Assembly (NCBI GenBank): GCA_937127375.1
Contig: CAKZMA010000922.1
Span: forward strand, 1-32,651
DNA from: an uncultured Coleofasciculus sp.
Lineage (GTDB): Bacteria > Cyanobacteriota > Cyanobacteriia > Cyanobacteriales > Coleofasciculaceae
DNA: 32,651 bases
Direction of reading: 5' to 3'
This document shows, piece after piece, positions 1-7,330 of the stretch. A program made the translations under genes and the position numbers. Within the stretch, counting starts at the first letter, position 1. Each line of letters opens with the position of its first letter. The notes beneath the pieces were generated by a model that was given only the letters and a program-made list of their open reading frames with translations, searched no databases and was not told where the DNA came from.

Positions 1-32
1 CTACATACCCTTCCCTAGTTCCCTTGGTTCCC

Positions 33-68
33 CATCTCCCCCATCTCCCCCATCTTCCTCATCTTCCC
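33..68. repeat. 9-bp tandem repeat, CATCTCCCC type
   Basis: Four consecutive 9-mers are seen: CATCTCCCC twice, then CATCTTCCT and CATCTTCCC. The array ends just before the stop codon of the minus-strand TPR gene, so it lies immediately downstream of that gene. The unit resembles the AGCTCCCCC/AGCTTCCCC array at 3346-3390, which lies inside a coding region. Confidence 0.85.
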
Positions 69-69
69 C

Positions 70-540
70 TTAACTCAACCGCGCTGTGCATTCCAGAATC
101 AACTTTTGATTAATTAAAGAATAGGGTTGAATGTCCAACGCCCTGCGAAAGGCTGTAATTGCCGCTTGATAGTCCCCCAACGCCGCATGACACAATCCCA
201 AACCATGCAGTGCCCCAAAATGAATGGGATTAAGTTGGATAACCTGCTGACAATCGTCTCTTGACTTTTGATACTGTTTAAGTAGGTAGTAAAGAACGGC
301 TCGCCGATTCCACGCTTCGGCAAAATCAGGTTGCTCTCTAATAATCTGGGTCAGCAGCGCTTCAGCTTGTGCTGTTTCCCCGCCTTCTAATAACATCTGT
401 GTCTGCCCCAGCCGTTCCATACCGGAGATGCCCTTTTGATAGAACCAGATACGCCATAGTTCTTCGGTTGCCTGCTTGCGGACGTTTTCGTCAGGGTTTT
501 TTAGGTTCTCCAGTAAGGAATTGATGGATGATTCACTCAT
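70..540 (-). CDS. small TPR-repeat protein
   Basis: Encodes 156 residues. Two clear tetratricopeptide repeats fill roughly residues 74-141: AEAWNRRAVLYYLLKQY... followed by GALHGLGLCHAALGDYQAAI..., each with the usual W/L-G-Y-A-P pattern. The N-terminal 70 residues are helical and charged, probably a degenerate TPR or linker. TPRs are protein-protein interaction scaffolds, so no enzymatic role can be assigned. There is no signal peptide or membrane segment, so it is likely cytoplasmic. The ATG is preceded by an AGAGGA ribosome-binding-like sequence at sensible spacing. The gene stands alone, divergent from the next gene, and a CT-rich tandem repeat begins right after its stop. The TPR assignment is firm; the partner is unknown. 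Confidence 0.85.
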   Translation of the reverse strand: MSESSINSLLENLKNPDENVRKQATEELWRIWFYQKGISGMERLGQTQMLLEGGETAQAEALLTQIIREQPDFAEAWNRRAVLYYLLKQYQKSRDDCQQVIQLNPIHFGALHGLGLCHAALGDYQAAITAFRRALDIQPYSLINQKLILECTARLS

Positions 541-865
541 CTCTTGTCCTCTTTAACTATTGTGTAACGGATTACTCAGATTTATCGCCACTCCCCTATT
601 TTCCCGCCAAAATTTGAATAGAGTGCAGATTGCTGCGAGTAAAGATTCCATAAACTTTGCGGATGTACCAGTCTTATGACTGCATTTTGTAAAATGGGCA
701 GACTGATACTGAGTTTCCTTACGTTGTTAATTTTCGGTGGAAACATAGCTAGGAGAGTCATTCTAGCTATTGCACCACTCCAGTAAGGATGTTGAACAAA
801 CTAAAATTCAAGCAGTCAGTCCAAATCTCCCACAAGGGAATGTGTCTCCGCCGCTAGGAGGTTAT
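541..865. other. divergent intergenic region upstream of two genes
   Basis: About 325 bp separate the TPR gene (-) from the preferred ATG of the next gene (+). A small perfect hairpin, CAGTC-TTAT-GACTG, lies at 669-682. An AGGAGA motif at 751-756 would serve the alternative TTG start at 770. The region should contain promoters for both genes, but I see no convincing -35/-10 pair. Confidence 0.5.
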
Positions 866-1852
866 ATGAGTCCTTCTGTGAATCGGTCTACCGACTCACC
901 CCAGTCTTCTGGTGAAAATCTACCAGAAGCATCCAGTGTGCAACCGCCACACTCAGCCCCACCCAATGGCAATTCTCAAAACGTGACTAACTCATCTACT
1001 ACAACGGATTCAACCGGGACAATGCCATCAGATGTCCAACGACAACAACCCATTCCTCCGCCCAGTGAACCCATGCAGTACCGAGCAATCGGGCTGATTC
1101 GGGGAAAATATATGCCCTCTCAAGAGCAATTGACAAGGGGTACTCTACTGGCAGATGACGGTACCTTAATTGATGCCGTCTTACTAGGTCGGGTCATGAG
1201 TTTGGTGAAAAACCATCTCGATTTAGCTCTATCCCATCTTTGGGTCGTTTATCCTCGCACCAGACAACAAGACGGAAATTTGCACGTCCAAATTGTCGGT
1301 GTGTGGGAACCAGAAACACTCAATCAAGATCAAACGACGGCTTCAGAGTCAACCGACTCGCCACCGGAAGAGTCAACCTCTGAGCCACAAACGTCTCCAG
1401 ATCATCCTCAACCTGAACCAACCGAGCAATTACCAGAAGGTTATTTTTCAATTCGGGGTCAAGTCATTTACCAGTCGCGGGAGAATGAAGACGTTATTGT
1501 CAAAATCAAGCAGTCTCCCCGCAGAGAATCAGAGAAAACCAAATTTTTCAAGCTTCAGCTCAAGGGATTGCTTGGGGAAAAGGTGATTAATCACTTTTGG
1601 GATTTGCACGTCAAACTGCATACCAATACCCTGATGATTGAGGAGGGAAATGATATTGGTATTGTTCATGCACCCAAAAGGCAATCAAATAAGTTTCGTC
1701 CACGCAAAGGGTCAAGACCGAAAAAGAGTTTTCCCCGTCGTGGTTCGGGCGAAGATCGTTCGACAACAGGAAAAAGAACCTCACCCAAGCGTTCAGAACC
1801 CTTATCCAAACCAGTTCAACGTAAGGACAAGCCAGGTAAAGATAATTCCTAA
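866..1852 (+). CDS. cyanobacterial hypothetical protein, disordered N-terminus and basic tail
   Basis: I chose the ATG at 866 because a perfect AGGAGG stands 4 nt before it (856-861), giving 328 aa. An in-frame TTG at 770, with AGGAGA 13 nt upstream, would add 32 residues. The first ~70 residues are Ser/Pro/Gln/Thr-rich and probably disordered. A compact segment follows (YRAIGLIRGKY... through HLWVVYPRTR...VQIVGVWEPE). After an acidic Pro/Glu/Ser linker comes a second compact segment (YFSIRGQVIYQS...FKLQLKGLLGEK...). The last ~55 residues are strongly basic (Arg/Lys/Pro/Ser). The family looks like a conserved cyanobacterial protein of unknown function. The tail could bind nucleic acid, but that is inference from charge alone. 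No signal peptide or membrane helix is seen, and no operon partner is evident. Confidence 0.75.
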   Translation: MSPSVNRSTDSPQSSGENLPEASSVQPPHSAPPNGNSQNVTNSSTTTDSTGTMPSDVQRQQPIPPPSEPMQYRAIGLIRGKYMPSQEQLTRGTLLADDGTLIDAVLLGRVMSLVKNHLDLALSHLWVVYPRTRQQDGNLHVQIVGVWEPETLNQDQTTASESTDSPPEESTSEPQTSPDHPQPEPTEQLPEGYFSIRGQVIYQSRENEDVIVKIKQSPRRESEKTKFFKLQLKGLLGEKVINHFWDLHVKLHTNTLMIEEGNDIGIVHAPKRQSNKFRPRKGSRPKKSFPRRGSGEDRSTTGKRTSPKRSEPLSKPVQRKDKPGKDNS

Positions 1853-1992
1853 GCGGGATTCCTGATGAGGACGTGAGCTAGATTCCGCCGCCCATCCTGC
1901 GCTTCACCGATGAGGTAGAAGCAGTAGTTAGGGGCGGCTATGAGGAAGTGAAGTACCCCAACTTGCTTTGCTCTTATTTGTTTCGCGGTCAC
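1849..1992 (-). CDS. possible small ORF or gene remnant (47 codons)
   Basis: On the minus strand a GTG at 1992 opens an uninterrupted frame to a TAG at 1849. The translation includes VGVLHFLIAAPNYC, FYLIGEAQDGRR and NLAHVLIRNPA, which has a protein-like mix of hydrophobic and polar residues. It overlaps the last codons of the plus-strand hypothetical gene by 4 nt. There is no good ribosome-binding site. It may be a degenerate gene fragment, a translated dispersed repeat, or chance. I do not recognise the family. Confidence 0.2.
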   Translation of the reverse strand: MTAKQIRAKQVGVLHFLIAAPNYCFYLIGEAQDGRRNLAHVLIRNPA

Positions 1993-2021
1993 GTTAACAA
2001 TAAAGTGTTAATATAACAAAG

Positions 2022-2046
2022 GACAAATGACAGATGACAGATGACT
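2022..2046. repeat. 7-bp tandem repeat ATGACAG
   Basis: ATGACAG occurs at 2027-2033 and 2034-2040, followed by a partial unit ATGAC. Short heptamer arrays of this kind are common between genes of filamentous cyanobacteria. It sits next to the hairpin at 2048-2078 between two convergent genes. Confidence 0.7.
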
Positions 2047-2047
2047 G

Positions 2048-2078
2048 CTAATCCCACGACCTCAAGTTGTGGGATTAG
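2048..2078. terminator. strong hairpin between convergent genes
   Basis: A perfect 10-bp stem, CTAATCCCAC paired with GTGGGATTAG, encloses an 11-nt loop. It lies 1 nt past the stop codon of the minus-strand DUF39 gene and about 195 nt after the plus-strand gene. Neither strand has a long U-run after the stem (plus strand: TTTACTC), so it may be an mRNA 3'-end stabiliser or a repeated palindrome rather than a classical intrinsic terminator. Confidence 0.55.
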
Positions 2079-2079
2079 T

Positions 2080-3279
2080 TTACTCTATACTCAGTTGAGA
2101 ACCCCAGCGATCCTGAGGCAGAAAGGAACGATCCATGGGAATTGATGCCACGGGTTCGGTGAGAGTAAACTCTCCCCGTTCAATCCATTGCTTTAATTCC
2201 AAAGCAACTTGCCGTGAACGAAATACACTTGCCAAAGGTGCTGTCCGCACAGAGTTGCCGTCAATAGTAATGCGCCCCTGTTTTAGCTGGGCGTAACTGA
2301 CTAATCCGAAGGTGGGACGAACGCGACGGGGAATCGAGAAATCAACCACTGGGGCGACAATATCCTGATCCGACACAGCACAATGCTGAACCACCTCTTC
2401 ACTCAAGACAGGTAAAGGCACACCAACGCCCAACATCAGAGACGGACCATAATTTTTAAAGTAGCAACCCCGTACCCACTTGGGATTCATCTGCTTGGCA
2501 TCTCCAATTAACGCCAATGTAGCGGCTGGACCAATGGGGGTGTGATTGGGTAGGCGTTTCTGGAGGGGAAAATGTTGAGTCCCTTCCCAAGCGATATAAC
2601 CAATACCCCCACCCAAGAAAATTTGCGTACCAATCCCAATCAGCTTGAGTTCGGGATCATTGAGTAGCGGGGAAATTGCTCCCGGATTGGAGTAGACTGC
2701 ATTCCCTAATCTGGGCTGGAGCGGACCAAGATAAGTGTACAAGAGGCGATCGCCCCCATTGACGCCGACGATAAAATTCTGATAAAGATTGCGCGGATTG
2801 TAGAGATAGAACTGGTTAATCGTTTCGCGAGTAATTGTCGTATCACAAGAGGCTCTAGGATAACAGTCAGTCATCTGTCCAATCGCTCGTAACTGCACGG
2901 GTTTACCGGCAATCAAGTCTTCAATCACATGAGAACCACCTCGTTCTCTCGATTCCTCAATCTCCGGTAGATCCCCCATATCCGTAGAGTCCACCACTTG
3001 AGTCGCGCCTAAATACAAATCCACCGCACCAAAGCCAGCATAAGCAGGTACACCATCTAACCAACATTTACGAATCTTAATCGGGGGGTCGGTGTGACCT
3101 AAATTAATAATCGCGCCCGAGGACTCCATGGGTTCAAATGTACCTGTGGTAATCACATCGACGTTCTTAGCCGCCTGCGTAACACCGATATCGGCGACTC
3201 GCGCTTTTAATTCCTCGACCGTCCAGACGACTGCACGCCGATGGTAAATTTTGTCATTGATGTCAGCTAGGGTTCGCAC
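2080..3279 (-). CDS. DUF39 / homocysteine biosynthesis family protein
   Basis: Encodes 399 aa, matching the DUF39 (HcyBio, COG1900) family along its whole length. Characteristic segments are VDVITTGTFEPMESSGAIINLG, GVPAYAGFGAVDLYLGATQ and the Gly-rich IFLGGGIGYIAWEGTQH. Several Cys residues lie in family-like contexts (RKCWLDG, RASCDTTIT, VRGCYFKNYG). In methanogens a DUF39 protein works with a ferredoxin-type partner to make homocysteine from aspartate semialdehyde and sulfide. That role has been proposed for relatives elsewhere, but the CBS domains and iron-sulfur partner of the archaeal system are not seen in this protein or next to it. Translation starts at GTG with only a weak ribosome-binding site. 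The protein is cytoplasmic. Family call firm; biochemical role in this organism inferred. Confidence 0.85.
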   Translation of the reverse strand: MRTLADINDKIYHRRAVVWTVEELKARVADIGVTQAAKNVDVITTGTFEPMESSGAIINLGHTDPPIKIRKCWLDGVPAYAGFGAVDLYLGATQVVDSTDMGDLPEIEESRERGGSHVIEDLIAGKPVQLRAIGQMTDCYPRASCDTTITRETINQFYLYNPRNLYQNFIVGVNGGDRLLYTYLGPLQPRLGNAVYSNPGAISPLLNDPELKLIGIGTQIFLGGGIGYIAWEGTQHFPLQKRLPNHTPIGPAATLALIGDAKQMNPKWVRGCYFKNYGPSLMLGVGVPLPVLSEEVVQHCAVSDQDIVAPVVDFSIPRRVRPTFGLVSYAQLKQGRITIDGNSVRTAPLASVFRSRQVALELKQWIERGEFTLTEPVASIPMDRSFLPQDRWGSQLSIE

Positions 3280-3289
3280 GATAAAAAGT

Positions 3290-3345
3290 TGTTATTCGTC
3301 ATTGGTCATGGTTCATTGTTGATTGTTCATGGTTCATTGGTAATC
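3290..3345. repeat. degenerate ATTG/TTCATGG short repeat tract
   Basis: This low-complexity tract contains TTCATTG, TTCATGG, GTCATGG and GTTCATTGG units in loose tandem order. It occupies the space between the DUF39 gene start and the end of the AI-2E-family gene, running directly into the 9-bp array at 3346. It overlaps the last few codons of the AI-2E-family gene. Confidence 0.6.
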
Positions 3346-4494
3346 CGCTTCCCTAGCTTCCCCAGCTTCCCCAGCTCCCCCAGCTCCCCCATGTTCCTCA
3401 TCCCTTACCATATCAGCAGTGGGAGAGACAGCAAACGTTGTTGCTACAGGTTGAGTATCTTTGTGACTCGGATGACGCCATTCGTCAAGAATATCGTGGA
3501 CGAGAACCTCCTTGAGCCAAACGTGAGCCACTACTGTTAGGGGAAGGGCTAACAATAACCCTAAAAATCCAAAGAAGGTGACGAAAAATAACTGGGCGAG
3601 CAATGTTATAGCGGGTAGCAGGGATACCTGTTGCGCCATGACTAAAGGTGTGAGTAAATTACTTTCAACCTGCTGAATCACAATATATAGAATTAATACA
3701 GCAATGGCTTTCCAAGGCGAATCTAGCAGCGCGATCGCAATGGGTGGGATCACACTTACGACGGGTCCAAGATTGGGAATAAATGTTAAAATCCCCGCTA
3801 ACGTGGCTTGTGCCAGCGCCAGGGGAATTCCCAACAGCAGTAAGCCGAAAAAACTTAACAACGAAATGACTGCCATATTAAATAGAATACCGGCTAGCCA
3901 TCCTCGTAACGATTCATTACACCGCTGCAAAATTTCATCAACTCGACGCCGATAGAATGACGGAAAAAGGCGAACAAAGCTTTTTCGGTAAGGGTGAGGA
4001 TCGGCAAGGAGCATCAGTGTTAATACTAGAACAAGCAAACTATTCAGGAGGACACCCAAAGCATTATTGAAAAACGTGAATCCGCCCCCTAATAACCGAT
4101 TGATCAAGGGAGGAAGCTGTTGCAGTAACTGATTAATATCTGGGATGTACTGATCGAGCAATTCCGATGAAATATCTGCTTCTAATGCTTCTACCCACTC
4201 GATTAACTGTTCAATACCCAGGGAAACCAACTCAACCAGTTGTAAGAATTGCTCGGCAAAAGGAGGTACAATTATGAAGTAAAATCCAACCAAAACACAT
4301 AGTAGCAGAAAAAGCGACAGCAGAACCGAAACAAATCGCTGCATTCCAGAACGCTGGAATCGTTCTACCAGAATATTCAAGGCATTGAATATCACAATTG
4401 CGGCAAATATAAGCATGAGGATCTGCCGAATTTGCCACAAAATAAAGAGTGAAATAATAAAGACAATTATGCCAATCCATTTACCCAGACTCAC
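3334..4494 (-). CDS. AI-2E family transporter (UPF0118) membrane protein
   Basis: Encodes 386 aa with the AI-2E transporter/UPF0118 layout: two N-terminal membrane helices (GIIVFIISLFILW..., LIFAAIVIFNALNIL), a helix near residue 50, a soluble helical segment (~75-135), then a bundle of about five membrane helices. Family motifs include the LxGIPLALAxA segment followed by TFIPNLGPVVSVIPPI. Relatives export small molecules or act as Na+/H+ antiporters; the substrate cannot be read from sequence. The GTG start is supported by GGAGG (complement of 4502-4506), 7 nt upstream. The last ~20 residues (GGAGGAGEAGEAREADYQ) are encoded by a 9-bp tandem array, so the normal C-terminus has probably been replaced or extended by repeat DNA. 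Confidence 0.87.
   Translation of the reverse strand: MSLGKWIGIIVFIISLFILWQIRQILMLIFAAIVIFNALNILVERFQRSGMQRFVSVLLSLFLLLCVLVGFYFIIVPPFAEQFLQLVELVSLGIEQLIEWVEALEADISSELLDQYIPDINQLLQQLPPLINRLLGGGFTFFNNALGVLLNSLLVLVLTLMLLADPHPYRKSFVRLFPSFYRRRVDEILQRCNESLRGWLAGILFNMAVISLLSFFGLLLLGIPLALAQATLAGILTFIPNLGPVVSVIPPIAIALLDSPWKAIAVLILYIVIQQVESNLLTPLVMAQQVSLLPAITLLAQLFFVTFFGFLGLLLALPLTVVAHVWLKEVLVHDILDEWRHPSHKDTQPVATTFAVSPTADMVRDEEHGGAGGAGEAGEAREADYQ
3346..3390. repeat. 9-bp tandem array inside the 3' end of a CDS
   Basis: Five adjoining 9-mers are seen: CGCTTCCCT, AGCTTCCCC twice, then AGCTCCCCC twice. Read on the minus strand they encode repeated Gly-Gly-Ala and Gly-Glu-Ala, forming the C-terminus of the AI-2E-family protein. 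The unit length is a multiple of three, so gain or loss of units keeps the frame. Confidence 0.85.
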
Positions 4495-4860
4495 TGCCCA
4501 GCCTCCAAGCTACTCTAATTTAATCATGCTTGAAAATGGGAAAGCCAAGTACCTGGACACAAATTTTAAATTTTCTTATCTGAGTTAAGAATTGTAAAAA
4601 TTCACCAGTCTCTTGTTCCTGTTACCTGTTCCCCTTTTCCTGTTACCTGTTTCCTTGTCCTCACGCTTAACTTTAATTGTGTCCGACTCCCTATTGGCTA
4701 TTAATTTATGTCAAACCCGCCCTTATCTGCCCCATTTTCCCTGATCGAACTAATCTACCTGATCTACCGCTTCTCCCTTATCATCAATACAGACTGAAAC
4801 AAAAAACAACTTTTGCCATGATGCACTAGAACACAACTTCTATAGTGTAATGTAATACAA
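4495..4860. other. gene-free divergent region with a 15-bp direct repeat
   Basis: About 366 bp lie between the AI-2E-family gene (-) and the 111-aa hypothetical gene (+). TTCCTGTTACCTGTT is present twice, at 4616-4630 and 4637-4651, within a T/C-rich tract. The stretch should hold promoters for both genes, but I see no RNA gene and no convincing -35/-10 pair. Confidence 0.55.
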
Positions 4861-5196
4861 ATGTCTGTAAAGTACTTTTTTCTATCCGACGGCTGGACTG
4901 TGGGACGAGTGTGGGAGTTTGGAGGGCTTTGGAATGTCAATGCTTGGCGACGGGAACCCGAAATCATCCGCCTCAACCTTTGCATCTTGGAACAGGGGGA
5001 AAAGTTATGGCTATATCGGGTTGAGGATGCGGTACTGATGGTAGAAGTTAAACCGACACCGAATGCCTCACCCCAATCCGCAAAAACTATTGGTCAAGTT
5101 GTCCTCAAACGCTTGATGAGTGCAGAACAAGTGGTTGAGCGATTGACCACAGCGCCGAGTGTTTTGAATCTCTCCTCGGAAACGGGCGATGGATGA
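4861..5196 (+). CDS. small conserved hypothetical protein upstream of psbB
   Basis: Encodes 111 aa beginning MSVKYFFLSDGWTVGRVWEFGG. The protein is rich in Trp and beta-forming residues in its first 60 positions (WNVNAWRREPEIIRLNLCI, KLWLYRVEDAVLMVEV) and ends with a helical segment (QVVLKRLMSAEQVVERL). No signal peptide or membrane helix is seen. I recognise no named domain. Position directly upstream of psbB on the same strand is the only context, and a 250-bp gap with its own palindrome and leader hairpin argues against tight co-transcription. The ATG lacks an obvious ribosome-binding site, which is common in cyanobacteria. The ORF is likely real given its codon composition and compact fold-like pattern; its function is unknown. 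Confidence 0.6.
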   Translation: MSVKYFFLSDGWTVGRVWEFGGLWNVNAWRREPEIIRLNLCILEQGEKLWLYRVEDAVLMVEVKPTPNASPQSAKTIGQVVLKRLMSAEQVVERLTTAPSVLNLSSETGDG

Positions 5197-5206
5197 TGAG
5201 GGAGAT

Positions 5207-5234
5207 GTAGAGACGTGCCATGGCGCGTCTCTAC
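5207..5234. repeat. 28-bp dispersed palindrome, copy 1
   Basis: The arms are GTAGAGACGTGCCA and TGGCGCGTCTCTAC, complementary except for one G-T pair. The same element, 27 of 28 bases identical, lies at 6983-7010, so psbB is flanked by two copies. A related perfect palindrome is at 30112-30139. Similar palindromes are frequent in filamentous cyanobacterial genomes. Confidence 0.85.
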
Positions 5235-5328
5235 CGTCTCAAAACGTCCCCTGTGCTTGCAATCGTTTCTAACAAAAGTTACACTTCTTTAAAGTTAGAC
5301 TGACCTGTCTAGCTGTTTGGAACATAGA

Positions 5329-5350
5329 GGATAACCGGAAAAGGTCATCC
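5329..5350 (+). promoter_or_regulatory. possible leader hairpin upstream of psbB
   Basis: GGATAACC and GGTCATCC form an 8-bp stem with one A-C mismatch around a GGAAAA loop, about 95 nt before the psbB start. If the psbB transcript begins upstream of it, this would fold in the 5' UTR. No function is shown by sequence alone. Confidence 0.3.
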
Positions 5351-5444
5351 GTTCAGACTTCTAGGCGGGTAAGATCAATTTCTAATATCTTGATTCAAAA
5401 GAAGCGTCAAAGTAGAAACTCTATCTCTAGGAGGAGCGTAGTCG

Positions 5445-6974
5445 ATGGGACTACCGTGGTATCGAGTACATACAGTCGTCCTGAATGATCCAGGGCGTCT
5501 TATTTCTGTGCATTTGATGCACACTGCCCTTGTGGCAGGCTGGGCTGGTTCGATGGCTCTATACGAACTAGCCACATTTGATCCGAGTGATCCAGTCCTC
5601 AACCCCATGTGGCGTCAAGGGATGTTCGTGATGCCGTTCATGGCGCGTTTAGGGGTAACAGAATCCTGGCGGGGTTGGAGTATTAGTGGAGAAACAGCGA
5701 CAGATGTCGGCTTTTGGTCATTTGAAGGCGTCGCCGCTGCTCACATTGTTCTGGCAGGTCTGTTGTTCTTAGCCGCCTGCTGGCATTGGGTTTACTGGGA
5801 TTTAGAACTGTTTAGAGATCCTCGCACGGGTGAACCGGCGCTGGATTTGCCAAAAATGTTTGGCATTCACCTGTTCTTGTCGGGTCTTCTCTGCTTTGGC
5901 TTTGGTGCGTTTCACCAGACTGGGCTGTTTGGTCCGGGAATGTGGGTGTCTGATCCCTATGGTCTAACAGGTAGTGTTCAACCTGTAGCCCCAGCCTGGG
6001 GACCAGAAGGATTTAACCCCTTTAACCCAGGCGGTATCGTTGCTCATCATATCGCGGCGGGTATTGTCGGAATTATTGCTGGGTTATTTCACTTGACGGT
6101 TCGACCCCCAGAGCGGCTGTTTAAAGCGCTGCGGATGGGGAATATCGAAACAGTACTCTCTAGCAGTATTGCCGCTGTATTCTTTGCGGCGTTCGTCGTG
6201 GCGGGTACAATGTGGTATGGTTCTGCGGCTACGCCGATTGAACTGTTTGGTCCAACCCGGTACCAATGGGATCAAGGCTATTTCCATGAAGAAATTGATC
6301 GCCGTGTGGAAATGGCAATGGCAGACGGAGCTAGCCCCTCAGAGGCGTGGAATCAGATTCCGGAGAAGCTGGCGTTCTACGACTATATCGGCAACTCTCC
6401 GGCTAAGGGCGGTTTGTTCCGCACCGGTTCTATGGACAAGGGTGATGGTATTGCTGAAGCTTGGTTAGGTCATCCAGTATTTACTGATGGCGAAGGTCGG
6501 GAATTGACGGTGCGCCGTATGCCGAACTTCTTTGAAACCTTCCCGGTTGTCTTGACTGATGCCAATGGTGTCGTTCGGGCGGACATCCCTTTCCGACGGG
6601 CTGAATCGAAATATAGCTTTGAGCAAACTGGTGTTACAGCGACATTCTACGGTGGTCTTTTGGATGGTCAAACCATTGAAGAACCCGCTGTTGTTAAGCA
6701 GTATGCCCGTAAAGCTCAACTGGGTGAACCGTTTGAATTTGATCGGGAAACCTTAAACTCCGACGGGGTATTCCGTACCAGTCCACGGGGTTGGTTCACC
6801 TTCGGTCATGCGGTATTTGCTCTGTTGTTCTTCTTTGGTCATATCTGGCATGGTTCCCGGACTCTGTTCCGAGATGTATTTGCTGGGGTTGATGCTGACC
6901 TAGAGGAACAAGTCGAATTCGGTCTGTTCCAGAAAGTGGGTGATAAAACCACTCGGAAAAAAGAAGCGGTCTAA
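5445..6974 (+). CDS. psbB: photosystem II CP47 chlorophyll-binding protein
   Basis: Encodes 509 aa, the normal CP47 length, starting [21 protein letters not shown]47 is the inner antenna of photosystem II in the thylakoid membrane; it binds chlorophyll a and beta-carotene and passes excitation to the D1/D2 reaction centre. The six membrane helices carry the expected His ligands ([54 protein letters not shown]). The long lumenal loop lies between helices 5 and 6, roughly residues 260-450. AGGAGGAG at 5429-5436 is an ideal ribosome-binding site 8 nt before the ATG. psbT follows 156 bp downstream on the same strand. Copies of one palindrome flank the gene. The identification is secure. Confidence 0.99.
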   Translation: MGLPWYRVHTVVLNDPGRLISVHLMHTALVAGWAGSMALYELATFDPSDPVLNPMWRQGMFVMPFMARLGVTESWRGWSISGETATDVGFWSFEGVAAAHIVLAGLLFLAACWHWVYWDLELFRDPRTGEPALDLPKMFGIHLFLSGLLCFGFGAFHQTGLFGPGMWVSDPYGLTGSVQPVAPAWGPEGFNPFNPGGIVAHHIAAGIVGIIAGLFHLTVRPPERLFKALRMGNIETVLSSSIAAVFFAAFVVAGTMWYGSAATPIELFGPTRYQWDQGYFHEEIDRRVEMAMADGASPSEAWNQIPEKLAFYDYIGNSPAKGGLFRTGSMDKGDGIAEAWLGHPVFTDGEGRELTVRRMPNFFETFPVVLTDANGVVRADIPFRRAESKYSFEQTGVTATFYGGLLDGQTIEEPAVVKQYARKAQLGEPFEFDRETLNSDGVFRTSPRGWFTFGHAVFALLFFFGHIWHGSRTLFRDVFAGVDADLEEQVEFGLFQKVGDKTTRKKEAV

Positions 6975-6982
6975 ATATTGCA

Positions 6983-7010
6983 CTAGAGACGTGCCATGGC
7001 GCGTCTCTAC
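6983..7010. repeat. 28-bp dispersed palindrome, copy 2 (psbB-psbT gap)
   Basis: This matches the element at 5207-5234 in 27 of 28 positions, differing only at the first base. It begins 8 nt after the psbB stop codon and could form a stable hairpin at the 3' end of psbB mRNA. There is no U-run, so RNA protection or processing is as likely as termination. Confidence 0.8.
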
Positions 7011-7031
7011 CATAATCATGGAGGGCAAAAG

Positions 7032-7061
7032 GGCAAAAGAAAAATTAATTTTTCTTTTGCC
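7032..7061. repeat. perfect 30-bp palindrome between psbB and psbT
   Basis: GGCAAAAGAAAAATT is followed directly by its exact reverse complement AATTTTTCTTTTGCC. In RNA this gives a long A-U-rich hairpin. An extra GGCAAAA lies just upstream (7024-7030), echoing the heptamer GGCAAAA array at 28256-28290. Together with the neighbouring 28-bp palindrome it fills much of the psbB-psbT spacer. Confidence 0.85.
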
Positions 7062-7130
7062 TGTTTCGCTATTGTGGTTGACTGAGCAAGGTAAACTGGT
7101 AGTACAGCAGATAATTGGGTAAGTTGTGAC

Positions 7131-7226
7131 ATGGAAAGCCTCATTTATATCTTTGTTTTGATTGGCGCTCTAGGCGTTCTGTTTTTTGCGATCGCGTTCC
7201 GGGAACCACCTCGGATTGAAAAGTAG
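7131..7226 (+). CDS. psbT: photosystem II reaction centre protein T
   Basis: This 31-codon gene was found by reading the spacer after psbB. Its product starts [23 protein letters not shown] and ends REPPRIEK, matching PsbT: one N-terminal membrane helix (about residues 3-23) and a short charged stromal tail. PsbT sits at the dimer interface of photosystem II and helps stabilise the QA/QB region. Gene order psbB-psbT is conserved in cyanobacteria and plastids. A HIP1 octamer (7188-7195) lies within the coding region. There is no strong ribosome-binding site, so translation may depend on read-through from psbB or on a leaderless-like arrangement. Length and sequence are typical. Confidence 0.97.
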   Translation: MESLIYIFVLIGALGVLFFAIAFREPPRIEK

Positions 7227-7234
7227 ATCCCTGT

Positions 7235-7262
7235 GGCGCTGTCTTCTCTCCTGGAGAGCGCC
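7235..7262 (+). terminator. possible hairpin after psbT
   Basis: GGCGCT (7235-7240) pairs with AGCGCC (7257-7262) around a 16-nt loop, 8 nt past the psbT stop codon. No U-run follows, so if it ends transcription it does so weakly; it may be a 3' stabiliser. Confidence 0.35.
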
Positions 7263-7330
7263 ATCGTCTCCCTGATGATTATGATTGATCGTGAATTTGA
7301 TCAGCTCTCTAGGATACCCTGAGCCTACAG

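Noticed and set aside
770-865. N-terminal extension of the hypothetical protein from a TTG at 770
   Set aside because: The ATG at 866 has a perfect AGGAGG close by, while the TTG has a weaker motif at longer spacing. It remains possible, so it is mentioned in the feature.
5375-5608. 77-codon minus-strand ORF over the psbB start
   Set aside because: Antisense shadow of psbB with no ribosome-binding site or recognisable product.
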